Notes: generated by a model not told the origin, from the sequence alone. A stretch of 64,000 bases of DNA from Thermoanaerobaculia bacterium (GCA_022822365.1 JAJEBV010000015.1:93688-157687); one strand, 5' to 3'. Shown: positions 44,319-53,666, numbered from the stretch's first letter. A program made the numbers and translations.

Positions 44319-44336
44319 TCAGTGGTAGTCCACGTA
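44319..44336 (-). pseudogene. Possible 3' remnant of a higB toxin gene
   Basis: Directly upstream of higA, in the position where higB should end, the minus strand reads Tyr-Val-Asp-Tyr-His-stop. HigB toxins commonly end in a VDYH or EDYH sequence. The stop is followed by a ribosome site and the higA ATG with typical higBA spacing. Only five codons survive, joined to the end of the TPR gene whose stop is 1 nt away, so chance cannot be excluded. Confidence 0.35.
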
Positions 44337-44337
44337 G

Positions 44338-46167
44338 CTAGTAAGGCGGAAACGCGTCCGCCGCCCGGGCGCAGCAGGCTTCCCCGCGCTCGTAGCGCTC
44401 CAGGTTCCGGGCCAGACGCCGCTCTTCGCCTGCACGACCCTGCCGGCGCGCCTCCTGAACCAGTGTGCGCTGGATGCTGACCGCTTCCTCGAAGCGGCCG
44501 ACTTCGGCCAGCGCCATGGCGGCCGTCTCGGCGGTCGGCGCCGAATTGTCAGCTTCGAGGAGCGCTCCGGCGATCGTCATGGCCCGCTGGCCGTCGCGAA
44601 GCGATGGGTCCGGGGCGCCGGCGAGGAGCCGGGCGAGCGAATGAGCGGCCGGACCGTCCGCCGAGTCGACCGCCAGCCGCGCTTCGAGCACGGCCATGGC
44701 GTCGGCGAAGCGACCGAGCCCCATCAGCACCGTGGCTTCACGCAGCCAGGCGAGGCCCTGCGTCGGGTCGAGTTCACGCACCCGGGTGTAGTGCGACAGG
44801 GCTTCTTCCAACCGGCCGGTGCGCGCCAAGGCCTCGGCGAGGCCGAAATGAACCTGCGGTGTCCGGCCGCCCTCGGGTAACAGGCGCAAGGCCTCGCGCA
44901 GTTCCGTGGCGGCCGAGTCGAAGTCGCCAGTCTGCGCCAGCACCGCGCCGAGCCCGAGCCTTGCTTCGCCGTTCGCAGCGTCACTCTCGAGCGCCCGGCG
45001 GTACGTAGCCTCCGCCTCGTCCAGGCTCCCCATGCGGGTCTGGACGTTGCCCAGCGTCAGCAGCGCCTCCACCAGTCCGGGTTCCAGTTCGACCGCCCGG
45101 GCGAGGTGCTCCAGCGCGCGATCGTTTCGCCCCAGTTCGCTCAGGAGCACGCCCAGGTCCGAGTGGGCCTCGGCATTCCCGGGCTCCAGACGGGCCGCGA
45201 CGCCGAAGTGCTCCACGGCCGCCTCGGGACTGCCCCGGCGGACCAGCAGCGTTCCGAGGCTCTGGTGCGCGCGCACGTTCGTCGCGTCGGCCGCCACCGC
45301 CTGCCGGTAGGCAGTCTCCGCATCGGCCAGCCGACCCTCCCGGGCGGCGGCATGGCCTCGGGCGAGATGGGGCAAGGCGCCGATGGCGAGCGTCGTCAAC
45401 TCGTGCATCAGCGGATCGGCCATGGCGACACGGCTCGGCCCGCTCCGCGCCAGCGCCTCTTCGGCCCGGTCGAACTCGCCCAGCTCGCGGTAGGCCTGAC
45501 CGAGGTTGTAGTGGACGACGGAAGCACGCGGCTGGAGCGTCAGCGCGCGCTGGAACTGCTCGATGGCCTGGGCGTACTCGCCACGCTCCTCGGCGACCCG
45601 GCCCATCCCATAGGCCACGGCCGCCGAATCGTCCACCGCGGCGGCCCGTACGTAGAGCAGCTCCGCCTCCTCGACCCGCCCGCGTTCGAGCTCGAGGTCG
45701 GCGAGCCGGATCAGGGCCGGCCCGTCGTCGCGACGCAGTTCGAGAGCGTGCCGGAACGCCGTCGCCGCGGCTTCGACATCCCCGCTTCCCGCCGCGAGAA
45801 CCCCCAGGTAGTAGGCCCATTCGAAGGACTCGGGCGCCAGCGCGTGGGCCCTCTCGTAGCAGGCGCGCGCCGCCTCCAGCAGGCGGTGAGCCTGGTAGAG
45901 GCGGCCGAGTTCGCCTAGGGCCTGGGCCTGGTCGGAGGCGGTCGCTCCCTGGTCGGCGAGCAGGTCGTCCAGGTCGGCGCGGCGGGCCTCGATCTCGCGA
46001 GCCAGAGGCGGTTCGAGTTCCGTCAGAGCCGGGTGCGGGATCACCGTTTCGGCCGGGGACGCGGGGGATTCGTCCGGCTCGGGCGCACAACCCGGGAAGG
46101 CCACGAGCAGGAGGGCGGCCGCGATCGGTCGAAGGCACACGCCCAAGGCTCGGAGCGAGCCGGTCAT
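44338..46167 (-). CDS. TPR-repeat lipoprotein
   Basis: A 609-residue exported protein. The signal AALLLVAFPGC gives a lipobox with Cys near residue 26. After a short linker the rest is about a dozen tetratricopeptide repeats (for example AARACYERAHALAPESFEWAYYLGVLAAGSGD, AVEHFGVAARLEPGNAEAHSDLGVLLSELGR). These form a protein-protein interaction solenoid in the periplasm or on the outer membrane. No enzymatic domain. It is divergent from the pentahaem cytochrome gene, with repeat copy E between them, and its stop borders the higB remnant. Confidence 0.88.
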   Translation of the reverse strand: MTGSLRALGVCLRPIAAALLLVAFPGCAPEPDESPASPAETVIPHPALTELEPPLAREIEARRADLDDLLADQGATASDQAQALGELGRLYQAHRLLEAARACYERAHALAPESFEWAYYLGVLAAGSGDVEAAATAFRHALELRRDDGPALIRLADLELERGRVEEAELLYVRAAAVDDSAAVAYGMGRVAEERGEYAQAIEQFQRALTLQPRASVVHYNLGQAYRELGEFDRAEEALARSGPSRVAMADPLMHELTTLAIGALPHLARGHAAAREGRLADAETAYRQAVAADATNVRAHQSLGTLLVRRGSPEAAVEHFGVAARLEPGNAEAHSDLGVLLSELGRNDRALEHLARAVELEPGLVEALLTLGNVQTRMGSLDEAEATYRRALESDAANGEARLGLGAVLAQTGDFDSAATELREALRLLPEGGRTPQVHFGLAEALARTGRLEEALSHYTRVRELDPTQGLAWLREATVLMGLGRFADAMAVLEARLAVDSADGPAAHSLARLLAGAPDPSLRDGQRAMTIAGALLEADNSAPTAETAAMALAEVGRFEEAVSIQRTLVQEARRQGRAGEERRLARNLERYERGEACCARAADAFPPY

Positions 46168-46191
46168 TGATCGATCCTAGCGCCGCCGAAT

Positions 46192-46283
46192 GGTCGCCGC
46201 TTCGCGGCGCGCTGTCTTCCACGGGTCAGAAGACCCGCGGTCACACGCCTTCGGCGGCAGCGGGTCAGAAGACCCGCGCACCC
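46192..46283 (-). repeat. Two-hairpin dispersed repeat, copy E (nested double form)
   Basis: Minus orientation, filling most of the 151-bp gap between divergent genes. It has GGTGCG, hairpin CGGGTC-TTCT-GACCCG, a partly degraded GCCGCC-GAA-GGCG stem, and then a second CGGGTC-TTCT-GACCCG. It closes with GCCGC-GAA-GCGGC. It looks like one unit inserted in or recombined with another, and its middle resembles copy D. Confidence 0.82.
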
Positions 46284-46318
46284 AGCCGGCTCATGTATCG
46301 TGATTCCTGATCCTCCGA

Positions 46319-49252
46319 ATGAAGGTACTTCGCTCTCCTGGGGCCGGCTGGTCCGTGCTGCTCGCCTGTGCGATCGCGACGGCGGCGTCCGCGCCCCTGC
46401 GGGCGCAGACCGGCTCCGCGGCGCCACCGGCGCCGGTCGTCCCAGGCTACGAGCGCCTCCGCCTCGCCGGCGCCGCGGACGACGCCGCGCTGGGCGAGAT
46501 TCTCCTCGGCGAGTTGAACTGTCTCGCCTGCCACGAGCCCGCGCCCGCCGTGGCTGCGCGAATTCCCTCGAGGACCGCGCCGGATCTCGACCGGATCGCC
46601 GAGCGCGCCACCGGGAAGTGGCTCACGGACTACCTGCTCGCGCCCCACGAGGAGAAGCCGGGCTCGGCGATGCCGGACATGCTCCACTCGCTGGACCTGG
46701 ACGACCGCGAGGATGCCGTGCGGACGATCGTCGGCTTTCTCGCGCACCGCGCGGAGACAGCGAAGGCGGCCGCCAGCAGCGAAACAGCCGAAGCCGGCGA
46801 TGTCCTCGGCGATTTCCCGGTTCACCGGTTCGGGGCGGCCGTCGAACGCGGACGGAGCCTCTTCCACTCCGTCGGCTGCGTCGCCTGCCACGCTCCCGAG
46901 GCCGGCGAAGAGCCGGCGATCCCCTCCGTGCCGCTGCCGGACCTGACGGCGAAGACGTCCGTCGGCGCGCTGGCCGCGTTCCTGCTGGACCCACGCGCCG
47001 CGCGGCCGGGCGGCCGCATGCCGCCGCTCCACCTCGCCCCGGAAGAGGCGGAGGACATCGCCGTCTACCTGCTGCGCGGGCAGACGCCGTCCGTGGCGGA
47101 ACGCCGCCGCGGCTTCGAGTTCGAGTACTTCCTCGATTCGGAAGAAGACGAAGACGCCGCCGGCTTCTTCGACCGGCCCACGCCCGACCTCCGCGAACCC
47201 CGCCCCGTCGCCGTCGGCCGGATCGCGACCCTTTCCCTCAAGCTGCCTTTCGCCACGAACAGCGGCGACCACGCCTACCGGTTCAGCGGCCTGCTGCGCC
47301 TGCCCGCCGCCGGCCGCTACACCTTCACCCTCGCCTCCGACCGCCGGTCGGCCTCCTCGCTCCGCGTGGGCGACGAACTCTCCGCCACGAAGCCGCCGTT
47401 CAGCGGTCGCCGGGTGGACGTCACGCTCCGCCTGCGAGCCGGCGAGCATCCCGTCGAAGTGACCTACTTCATCCGCGGCAGCACCGGAAGGCCGTTCGTC
47501 GAGGTGGATGTCGCAGGAAGAGCACTGCCCGAGCCCGTGCCTCTCCACGAACTGACGAGCCATGAGAGCGTCCGCCTCCGGCCGGCGGACGGACCCGCGC
47601 CGGCCCGCAGGCGGTACGAGGAGGACGGCAGCATCCTGTTCGCCCGCCACGGCTGTTCCTCCTGCCACGCCTCGCCGGGCGTCGATCCTGAGCGGGGCCG
47701 GTCCTACGCCGTCTCACGTCCCAGGGCCCCGGCCCTCGACGCTCTGGACCCGGAGCGGGTGCTCACGGAGCCGGCCATGCACAGCGAGGACACGTCGCCG
47801 CGGTATCGGCTGGCAGAGCACCAGCGGCAGGCGATTCGAGCCGCGCTCGCGGCACTTCCCGGCCTGCCGGCGGAGCGCTCGCCCGACGCGGAGATCACCC
47901 ACACGATGGGCAGCTTCAACTGCCTTGCCTGCCACCAGCGCCGCATCGGCGACGTCGAGGTCGGCGGACCGGACGCCGTTCGCGCCGCCCACTTCCGGGT
48001 CGTCGGCAACCAGGATCTCGGCGACGAGGGGCGGTTTCCACCGCCGCTGCACGGCGTTGGCGGCAAGCTGAAGCCGGACGCGCTGCACTCCGTCCTCACC
48101 GGCGAGCGCTTCCACGTCCGCCGCGACTTCATGGAGGTCAGGATGCCGGGCATTCCGGCGGACGCGGCCGGGCGGCTCGCCGCCGCGCTCGAGGCCGCCG
48201 ACGCAACGCCGGGCGATCTCGACGAACCGTCTACATCGAGCGCCGCCGTCGACGACGGTTTCGAACTGCTCGGCACCGGCGGAATGGGCTGCGTCACCTG
48301 CCACGACATCCATGTGAACCCGGCGGCCGGAATCTCCACGATCGACCTCGCCACCGCCTACGACCGCCTGCGTCCCGGCTGGGTGTTCCGCTTCCTGCGG
48401 GACCCGGCCGCGATCCGGCCGGGAACCCGCATGCCGGCCTACTGGCCGGAGGGCGAGGCGAACTTCCCGCACCTCGGCGACGGCACGACCGAGGGCCAGA
48501 TCGGGGCGCTATGGGCCTTCCTGTCGCTCGGAGGCTCGATGCCGACGCCCGAGGGCATGGACATCGGTTCCGAACTCGTACTGGTTCCGGACCAGCGCCC
48601 GCTCGTCTTCCGCACCCACATGATCGACGTCGGCCCGAGGACGATCGCGATCGGCTACCCGGAGAACGTCCACGCCGCCTTCGACGCGAACACCGTCCGC
48701 CTCGCGAAGATCTGGCGCGGCGCCTTCTTCGACGCGAAGGGAACCTGGCAGGGCAGAGCCGGGCAGTTCTTCGGCCCCTACGGCACCGACGTTCTCAATC
48801 TTCCCGCGGGGCCTGCCTTCGCCGTCCTCAACGACATCGACAGTCCCTGGCCGGCAACGGGCCGCTACGACCGGAACGTCGGCGGCCGTTTCCTCGGTTA
48901 CCGGCTGGACGACCACGGTCGCCCGTCCCTCCGCTACCGTCTCGGAGACATCGAGATCGAGGAGGCCCCGACGCCCCTGCCAGGCGGTGGCGGCGCCGAC
49001 CTCGTGCGCCGTTTCCGGCTCGACGCCGGCCCGGCTCCCGGTCCGCTCTTCCTGCTGCTGGCCGAGGGCGAGGAGATCGTGGCCGGCCCGGGGCGCACCT
49101 GGTCGGTGGACGGCCTGCTCGACGTCTCCCTCGCCTCCGACGAAGACTTCACGCCGATCGTCCGCGACTCCCAGGGCGTCCGGCAACTCCTGCAACGGAT
49201 CGAGCTCGAACCGAACGGCAGCCTCGACCTGGAGGTAACCCTGTCCTGGTGA
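46319..49252 (+). CDS. Periplasmic pentahaem c-type cytochrome with PA14 domain
   Basis: A 977-residue exported protein: signal about residues 1-30 (ending APLRAQ). Five CxxCH haem sites fall near residues 68 (CLACH), 188 (CVACH), 445 (CSSCH), 538 (CLACH) and 660 (CVTCH). A PA14-like beta domain lies about 295-400 (YRFSGLLRLPAAGRYTFTLASDRRSASSLRV). The C-terminal 250 residues are haem-free and beta-rich. Haem domains plus PA14 resemble Planctomycetes/Acidobacteria-type enzymes that oxidise polymers or sugars. Electron acceptor role is inferred. Its stop overlaps the next gene by one base, so the two proteins probably work together. Confidence 0.87.
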   Translation: MKVLRSPGAGWSVLLACAIATAASAPLRAQTGSAAPPAPVVPGYERLRLAGAADDAALGEILLGELNCLACHEPAPAVAARIPSRTAPDLDRIAERATGKWLTDYLLAPHEEKPGSAMPDMLHSLDLDDREDAVRTIVGFLAHRAETAKAAASSETAEAGDVLGDFPVHRFGAAVERGRSLFHSVGCVACHAPEAGEEPAIPSVPLPDLTAKTSVGALAAFLLDPRAARPGGRMPPLHLAPEEAEDIAVYLLRGQTPSVAERRRGFEFEYFLDSEEDEDAAGFFDRPTPDLREPRPVAVGRIATLSLKLPFATNSGDHAYRFSGLLRLPAAGRYTFTLASDRRSASSLRVGDELSATKPPFSGRRVDVTLRLRAGEHPVEVTYFIRGSTGRPFVEVDVAGRALPEPVPLHELTSHESVRLRPADGPAPARRRYEEDGSILFARHGCSSCHASPGVDPERGRSYAVSRPRAPALDALDPERVLTEPAMHSEDTSPRYRLAEHQRQAIRAALAALPGLPAERSPDAEITHTMGSFNCLACHQRRIGDVEVGGPDAVRAAHFRVVGNQDLGDEGRFPPPLHGVGGKLKPDALHSVLTGERFHVRRDFMEVRMPGIPADAAGRLAAALEAADATPGDLDEPSTSSAAVDDGFELLGTGGMGCVTCHDIHVNPAAGISTIDLATAYDRLRPGWVFRFLRDPAAIRPGTRMPAYWPEGEANFPHLGDGTTEGQIGALWAFLSLGGSMPTPEGMDIGSELVLVPDQRPLVFRTHMIDVGPRTIAIGYPENVHAAFDANTVRLAKIWRGAFFDAKGTWQGRAGQFFGPYGTDVLNLPAGPAFAVLNDIDSPWPATGRYDRNVGGRFLGYRLDDHGRPSLRYRLGDIEIEEAPTPLPGGGGADLVRRFRLDAGPAPGPLFLLLAEGEEIVAGPGRTWSVDGLLDVSLASDEDFTPIVRDSQGVRQLLQRIELEPNGSLDLEVTLSW

Positions 49253-50829
49253 TGTTCCCTCGCAACCCACGCACGAACGCCCGCCACGCCGCCGCGACCG
49301 CGCTGCTCGCGGTGCTGCTGCCCTTGCCGGCCTTCGGCCAGGAACCGCTCGACGAGGAAGACCGGCGGGACATCGAGAAGGCGCTGCTCGCCAGCCAGCG
49401 GGAGGTGCTCGGCGAACAGACCGCCGCCGAGGAGCGGTACTACCGCGTGCTCACGATGCCGCTTCCGGAAGGCATGTCGATGGAGGTCGGCGGCCTGCTG
49501 CAGCTAGTGGACGGCCGCATCATGGCGGCGACCCGGCGGGGCGAGATCTTCATCGTCGAGAACGCCTTCAGCGATCCGCCGGCGCCCGTCTTCAAGCAGT
49601 ACGCCTTCGGGCTCGGGCAACCGCTCGGCCTGCTCGAACTCGACGGCTGGATCTACACCTCCCAGCGCGGCGAACTGACCAGGCTCAGGGACACGGACGG
49701 CGACGACCGGGCCGACGTCTTCGAGACCGTGTCGGACGCCTGGGAAACGAGCGGCGACTACCACGAGTACGTGTTCGGTCCGCGGCTGACGCCGGACGGC
49801 AAGCTCTGGATGACTCTGAACATCCCCTTCGGCGCCGAGCCGTACGGTCCGGTCGACTGGCGCGGCTGGGCGGTGCGGGTCGATCCCGCGACGGGCGCCA
49901 CCGAGTTCGTGGCCGCGGGGCTCCGCTCGCCCGCCGGGGTCGAAGTCAGCCCTTCGGGCGAGGTCTTCTACACCGACAACCAGGGCGAATGGAACAACGC
50001 CTCGAAGCTGTCGCTGATCGAGGTCGGCGACTTCCACGGCCACCCCCACGGCATGGCCTCGACCCTGCTGCCCGAGTCGATGGTCGAGCCGCCGCCCGAC
50101 GGCCAGCCCGAAGGCGGGACCTACATGAAGGACCTGTCCGCGTCGATCCCCAACTTCCGCATGCCTTCGGTCTGGTTTCCCTACGTGAAGATGGGCCAGT
50201 CGCCGTCCGGCCTCAAGTGGGACACCACCGGCGGCTCGTTCGGCCCGTTCGGCGGCCAGATCTTCGTCGGGGACCAGCACCACGCGATGGTCATGCGGGT
50301 CTTTCTGGAGAAGATCGGCGGCCACTGGCAGGGCGCCGCCTTCAACTTCCGGCGCGGGCTCGACAGCGGCGTGATCCGCCTGGCATTCGCGCACGACGGA
50401 TCGCTCTTCGCCGGCCTGTCCGAGCGCGGCTGGGGCAGCATCGGCCCCAGGTCGCACGGCCTCCAGCGGATCGTCTGGACCGGCGCCGTGCCGTTCGAGG
50501 TCCACGAGATGCGAGCGCGGCCGGACGGCTTCGAACTCACGTTCACCGGGGCCCTCGATCCGGAGACAGCCGCCGACCCGGCGTCCTACCGGATGGAGAG
50601 CTACACGTATCGGCTCAGCGAGAACTACGGCGGTCCCGAGGAAGACAAGCTGGCGGTCGTCGTTCGTTCGGCCGAGGTAGCCGGTGACGGCATGAGCGTC
50701 CGCCTGATCGCCGAGCCGCTCCGCGCCGGCTACGTACACGAACTGCACCTCGACGGAGTCCGCAGCGAGGACGGCGAACCGCTGCTTCACCCGGAGGCCT
50801 ACTACACGCTCGTCAACATTCCCGACTAG
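49252..50829 (+). CDS. Secreted beta-propeller dehydrogenase-like protein (cytochrome partner)
   Basis: A 525-residue exported protein with signal ending PLPAFGQ. The body resembles the six-bladed propeller of soluble glucose/sorbosone dehydrogenase-like proteins (LLQLVDGRIMAATRRGEIFIVEN, GLGQPLGLLELDGWIYTSQRGELTRLRDTDGDDRAD, AGLRSPAGVEVSPSGEVFYTDNQGEWNNAS). QIFVGDQHHAMVMRV follows. A C-terminal beta domain (about residues 420-525) is added. A PQQ or Ca site is plausible but not shown. ATG 49252 overlaps the cytochrome stop (TGATG); GTG 49249 is also in frame. A dehydrogenase/cytochrome pair is the natural reading. Confidence 0.78.
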   Translation: MFPRNPRTNARHAAATALLAVLLPLPAFGQEPLDEEDRRDIEKALLASQREVLGEQTAAEERYYRVLTMPLPEGMSMEVGGLLQLVDGRIMAATRRGEIFIVENAFSDPPAPVFKQYAFGLGQPLGLLELDGWIYTSQRGELTRLRDTDGDDRADVFETVSDAWETSGDYHEYVFGPRLTPDGKLWMTLNIPFGAEPYGPVDWRGWAVRVDPATGATEFVAAGLRSPAGVEVSPSGEVFYTDNQGEWNNASKLSLIEVGDFHGHPHGMASTLLPESMVEPPPDGQPEGGTYMKDLSASIPNFRMPSVWFPYVKMGQSPSGLKWDTTGGSFGPFGGQIFVGDQHHAMVMRVFLEKIGGHWQGAAFNFRRGLDSGVIRLAFAHDGSLFAGLSERGWGSIGPRSHGLQRIVWTGAVPFEVHEMRARPDGFELTFTGALDPETAADPASYRMESYTYRLSENYGGPEEDKLAVVVRSAEVAGDGMSVRLIAEPLRAGYVHELHLDGVRSEDGEPLLHPEAYYTLVNIPD

Positions 50830-50842
50830 AGGAGCTCCCATC

Positions 50843-52537
50843 ATGCGGCACCCCCGACTCCGCCTCGCTCCGTTCACGTTCCTGCTCGCGCTGGCGATCG
50901 CCTGCGCCCCGGCCGCGCCGCCCGCCGAAGAGACCGCGGCCGGCACGCACGACGACCTGCTGCAGCTCTTCGAGGAGTTCCGCGTCTTCCAGGAACCCGA
51001 GATCGTGGACGGCGTGCCCGACTACACGGCCGACGCGATGGAAGCCCAACGGCAGGGCCTGGAGGACTACAAGCGCCGGCTCCAGGCAATCGACATCTCG
51101 GAGTGGACGGTCACCGAGCAGATCGACCACCACCTGGTCCGCGCCGAGATGAACGGCCTCGACTTCCACCATCGGGTCACCCGGCCCTGGTCGCGGGATC
51201 CGGCCTTCTACCTGATGTCCCAAGGTGGCGCGGGGCCGGCGATGTCGGGCTTCCGTTCGCTGTTCCGGCTCGAACCGCCGTTCGACGGCGGCGAACTCGA
51301 CGAGTACCGGACGACCCTCCAGGCGGTGCCGAAGGTCTACGAGCAGGCGCGGTCGAACCTGACCGAAGCCGTGCCCGATCTCGGCACGATCGCCATCTGG
51401 GCCGCGCCCCGGGAAGCCCGCATCTACGACGAGATCACGGAGCAACTCACCGGGCACCATCCGGAGCTCGTCGCCGACGCCGAAGCGGCGCGCGACGCGG
51501 TTCTGGCCTTCGGCGCCTGGGTCGAGGAGAACAAGCCGTCGTGGAGCGGCGTCGCCGGCATCGGCAAGGAGAACTACGACTGGTGGCTCAGGAACGTCCA
51601 CCTCTCGCCCTACGGCTGGGAGGAGAGCCGGATGATCGTCGAGCAGGAGTACAACCGGCTCGTCACCTTCCTTGCGCTCGAGGAACACCGCAACCGCGAC
51701 CTGCCGCCGTTCGAGATCGCCGACACGCCGCAGAAGTACGCCGACAGCCTGCACCAGGCGCTCCGCTATGTCGTCGACTTCCTCCGCGACGGCGAGGTCA
51801 TGACCGTGCCGGACTGGGTCGACCCGCACGACTACAGCGATCCGAACGAGCCGCCGGAACCGTTGCCGTCCGACACGAGCATCGACCACAAGGCGCGGGA
51901 GCGCGAGATCCTGCCCGGCGAGACCCACGAGTACATCGGCCACATGCTCGACGACCAGCGGCGCCAGCGCGACGACCGGCCGATCCGCGGCGCCGACCGC
52001 CGCTTCAACATGGAGTGGATGCGGATGGAGGGCTGGGCGGTCGCCCTCGAGGAACTCCTGATGCAGGCCGGCGTCCTGGACGAACGGCCGCGCCGCGGCC
52101 GCGAAGTCGAGTACCTGATGAACATCTCCCACATGAGCCTGGCCCTGCCGGACCTCGCGATGCACGCGAACCTGATCACCTTCGACGAATCGCGGGCCCT
52201 CTGCGCCGCCCTGATGTCCAAGGGCTGGACCCAGGAGGACGAGCGCATGGTCTGGTACGAGATGGAGTCCAACCTGCGCTTCCCCGGCTTCCACACGGGG
52301 GTAGTCGTCGGCAAGGCCCACTTCATGAAGCTCTTCCGCGAACGGGCGATGCAGCTCGGCGACCAGTTCGTGCTCCGCGACTTCGTCGACGAGTTCCTGG
52401 CCGGCGGGATCATCCCGATCTCGCTGATCCGCTGGGAGATGACCGGCTACGACGACGAGATCCGGTTCCTGACCGGCGAGGACGACGTGCCGAACCGGGT
52501 GTTCGATCCGGCGCTGCAGCTCGCGGACCGTCTGTAG
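50843..52537 (+). CDS. DUF885-family peptidase-like lipoprotein
   Basis: A 564-residue exported protein with signal FTFLLALAIAC-AP (lipobox). Mostly helical. The DUF885 zinc-peptidase-like signature is present as PGETHEYIGHMLDDQ, close to the HExxPGH form of that family. A downstream Glu-containing helix MEWMRMEGWAVALEELLMQAG fits the third ligand. WWLRNVHLSPYGWEE is another shared block. Likely a periplasmic carboxypeptidase-like enzyme; not verified. ATG 50843 follows AGAGGAG. It is 82 nt before the second aldo/keto reductase, mirroring the peptidase/AKR pair at 28-31 kb. Confidence 0.78.
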   Translation: MRHPRLRLAPFTFLLALAIACAPAAPPAEETAAGTHDDLLQLFEEFRVFQEPEIVDGVPDYTADAMEAQRQGLEDYKRRLQAIDISEWTVTEQIDHHLVRAEMNGLDFHHRVTRPWSRDPAFYLMSQGGAGPAMSGFRSLFRLEPPFDGGELDEYRTTLQAVPKVYEQARSNLTEAVPDLGTIAIWAAPREARIYDEITEQLTGHHPELVADAEAARDAVLAFGAWVEENKPSWSGVAGIGKENYDWWLRNVHLSPYGWEESRMIVEQEYNRLVTFLALEEHRNRDLPPFEIADTPQKYADSLHQALRYVVDFLRDGEVMTVPDWVDPHDYSDPNEPPEPLPSDTSIDHKAREREILPGETHEYIGHMLDDQRRQRDDRPIRGADRRFNMEWMRMEGWAVALEELLMQAGVLDERPRRGREVEYLMNISHMSLALPDLAMHANLITFDESRALCAALMSKGWTQEDERMVWYEMESNLRFPGFHTGVVVGKAHFMKLFRERAMQLGDQFVLRDFVDEFLAGGIIPISLIRWEMTGYDDEIRFLTGEDDVPNRVFDPALQLADRL

Positions 52538-52619
52538 ACGGCCAACTCGTCCTGCCGACAGTCCTGTTGCCAACAGGCTCGTTGGCAATAGCCTCGGACC
52601 ATGGAGGAGTCACCCTGAC

Positions 52620-53666
52620 ATGGAGTACCGCACCTTAGGCCGCACCGGCCTGAAGGTCTCGCCGCTCGGCCTCGGCACGAGCAACTTCGGCGACGTGACG
52701 CCGGAGGACGAGGCGCGGCGGATCATCGAGCGCACGCTCGACGCCGGCGTGAACCTGATCGACCTGGGTCACATCTACGGCGACGGTCTCGCCGAGCGGA
52801 TTGTCGGCAGCGTGCTCAAGGAGAGCGGCCGTCGCAACGAGGTCCTGATCTCGACGAAGATCTACCCCGGCGAGTTCGACGATCAGACCGGTCTGGCGCG
52901 CGCGGAGCACGTGCCGGGCCAGAACCCGAACGAGCAGGGACTCTCCCGCGCCGGGATCCTGAACGCCTGCGACGCCGCGCTACGCCGGTTGCAGACGGAC
53001 CACATCGATCTGTACCAGACGCACCGGCCCGACTTCGGGATCCCGATCGACGAGACGTTGCGCGCGTTCGACGACCTGGTCCGGGCCGGCAAGGTCCGCT
53101 ACATCGGCTGCTCGACGTACCCCGCCTGGGGCGTGATGGAAGCACTCATGGTGAGCGAACTGAAGGGCTACGTGCGCTTCTCCTCCGAGCAGGCGCCCTA
53201 CAACCTTCTGGACCGCCGGATCGAGAACGAGCTGATCCCGCTGTGCACGAGACACGGCCTCGGCATCCTCGCCTGGGCGCCGCTCGGGATGGGCGTCCTG
53301 GCCGGCAGGTACTCCGATGCGGCGGACTACCCGGAAGGCTCCCGCGCCGACCTGCTCGGCAAGTACTACGCCCGCCGGGTCACGGAACGTGCAGTCCGCG
53401 TCGGCGTCGAGTTCGGCAAGCTGGCGGCCAAAGCCGGCATCACCCCGGCCCAGCTTGCGATCCTCTGGTGCAAGGACCAGCCCGGGATCACTGCTCCGCT
53501 GATCGGCCCCAGGAAGCTCGAGCACGTCGACGAACTCGTCGCGGTCCAGGAGATGACGCTCGACCCGAAGATCGCCGCCGCCTGCGACGCCCTGGTCCCG
53601 CCCGGCAGCGCCGTGTCCGATTTCCACAACACGTCCGGCTGGATGAAGACGCGCCTCACCTGGTAG
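52620..53666 (+). CDS. Aldo/keto reductase (second paralogue)
   Basis: A 348-residue cytoplasmic TIM-barrel oxidoreductase, clearly paralogous to the gene at 29860 across its full length ([56 protein letters not shown]). The tetrad is Asp and Tyr in NLIDLGHIYGDG, Lys in LISTKIYPG and His in LYQTHRPDF. It has an insertion near residues 85-105 relative to short AKRs (FDDQTGLARAEHVPGQ). ATG 52620 follows GGAGGAG 12 nt upstream. It converges with the next gene, 7 nt apart. Confidence 0.9.
   Translation: MEYRTLGRTGLKVSPLGLGTSNFGDVTPEDEARRIIERTLDAGVNLIDLGHIYGDGLAERIVGSVLKESGRRNEVLISTKIYPGEFDDQTGLARAEHVPGQNPNEQGLSRAGILNACDAALRRLQTDHIDLYQTHRPDFGIPIDETLRAFDDLVRAGKVRYIGCSTYPAWGVMEALMVSELKGYVRFSSEQAPYNLLDRRIENELIPLCTRHGLGILAWAPLGMGVLAGRYSDAADYPEGSRADLLGKYYARRVTERAVRVGVEFGKLAAKAGITPAQLAILWCKDQPGITAPLIGPRKLEHVDELVAVQEMTLDPKIAAACDALVPPGSAVSDFHNTSGWMKTRLTW

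Noticed and set aside
46164..46427. Small minus-strand open frame containing repeat peptide GCAGLLTR upstream of the TPR gene
   Set aside because: It starts antisense inside the cytochrome gene, has no ribosome site, and ends at the TPR start. Treated as intergenic repeat copy E read through by chance.
52563..52577. Small inverted repeat CCTGTT-GCC-AACAGG before the second aldo/keto reductase
   Set aside because: Six pairs only, no relation to the dispersed family, and no clear regulatory position.
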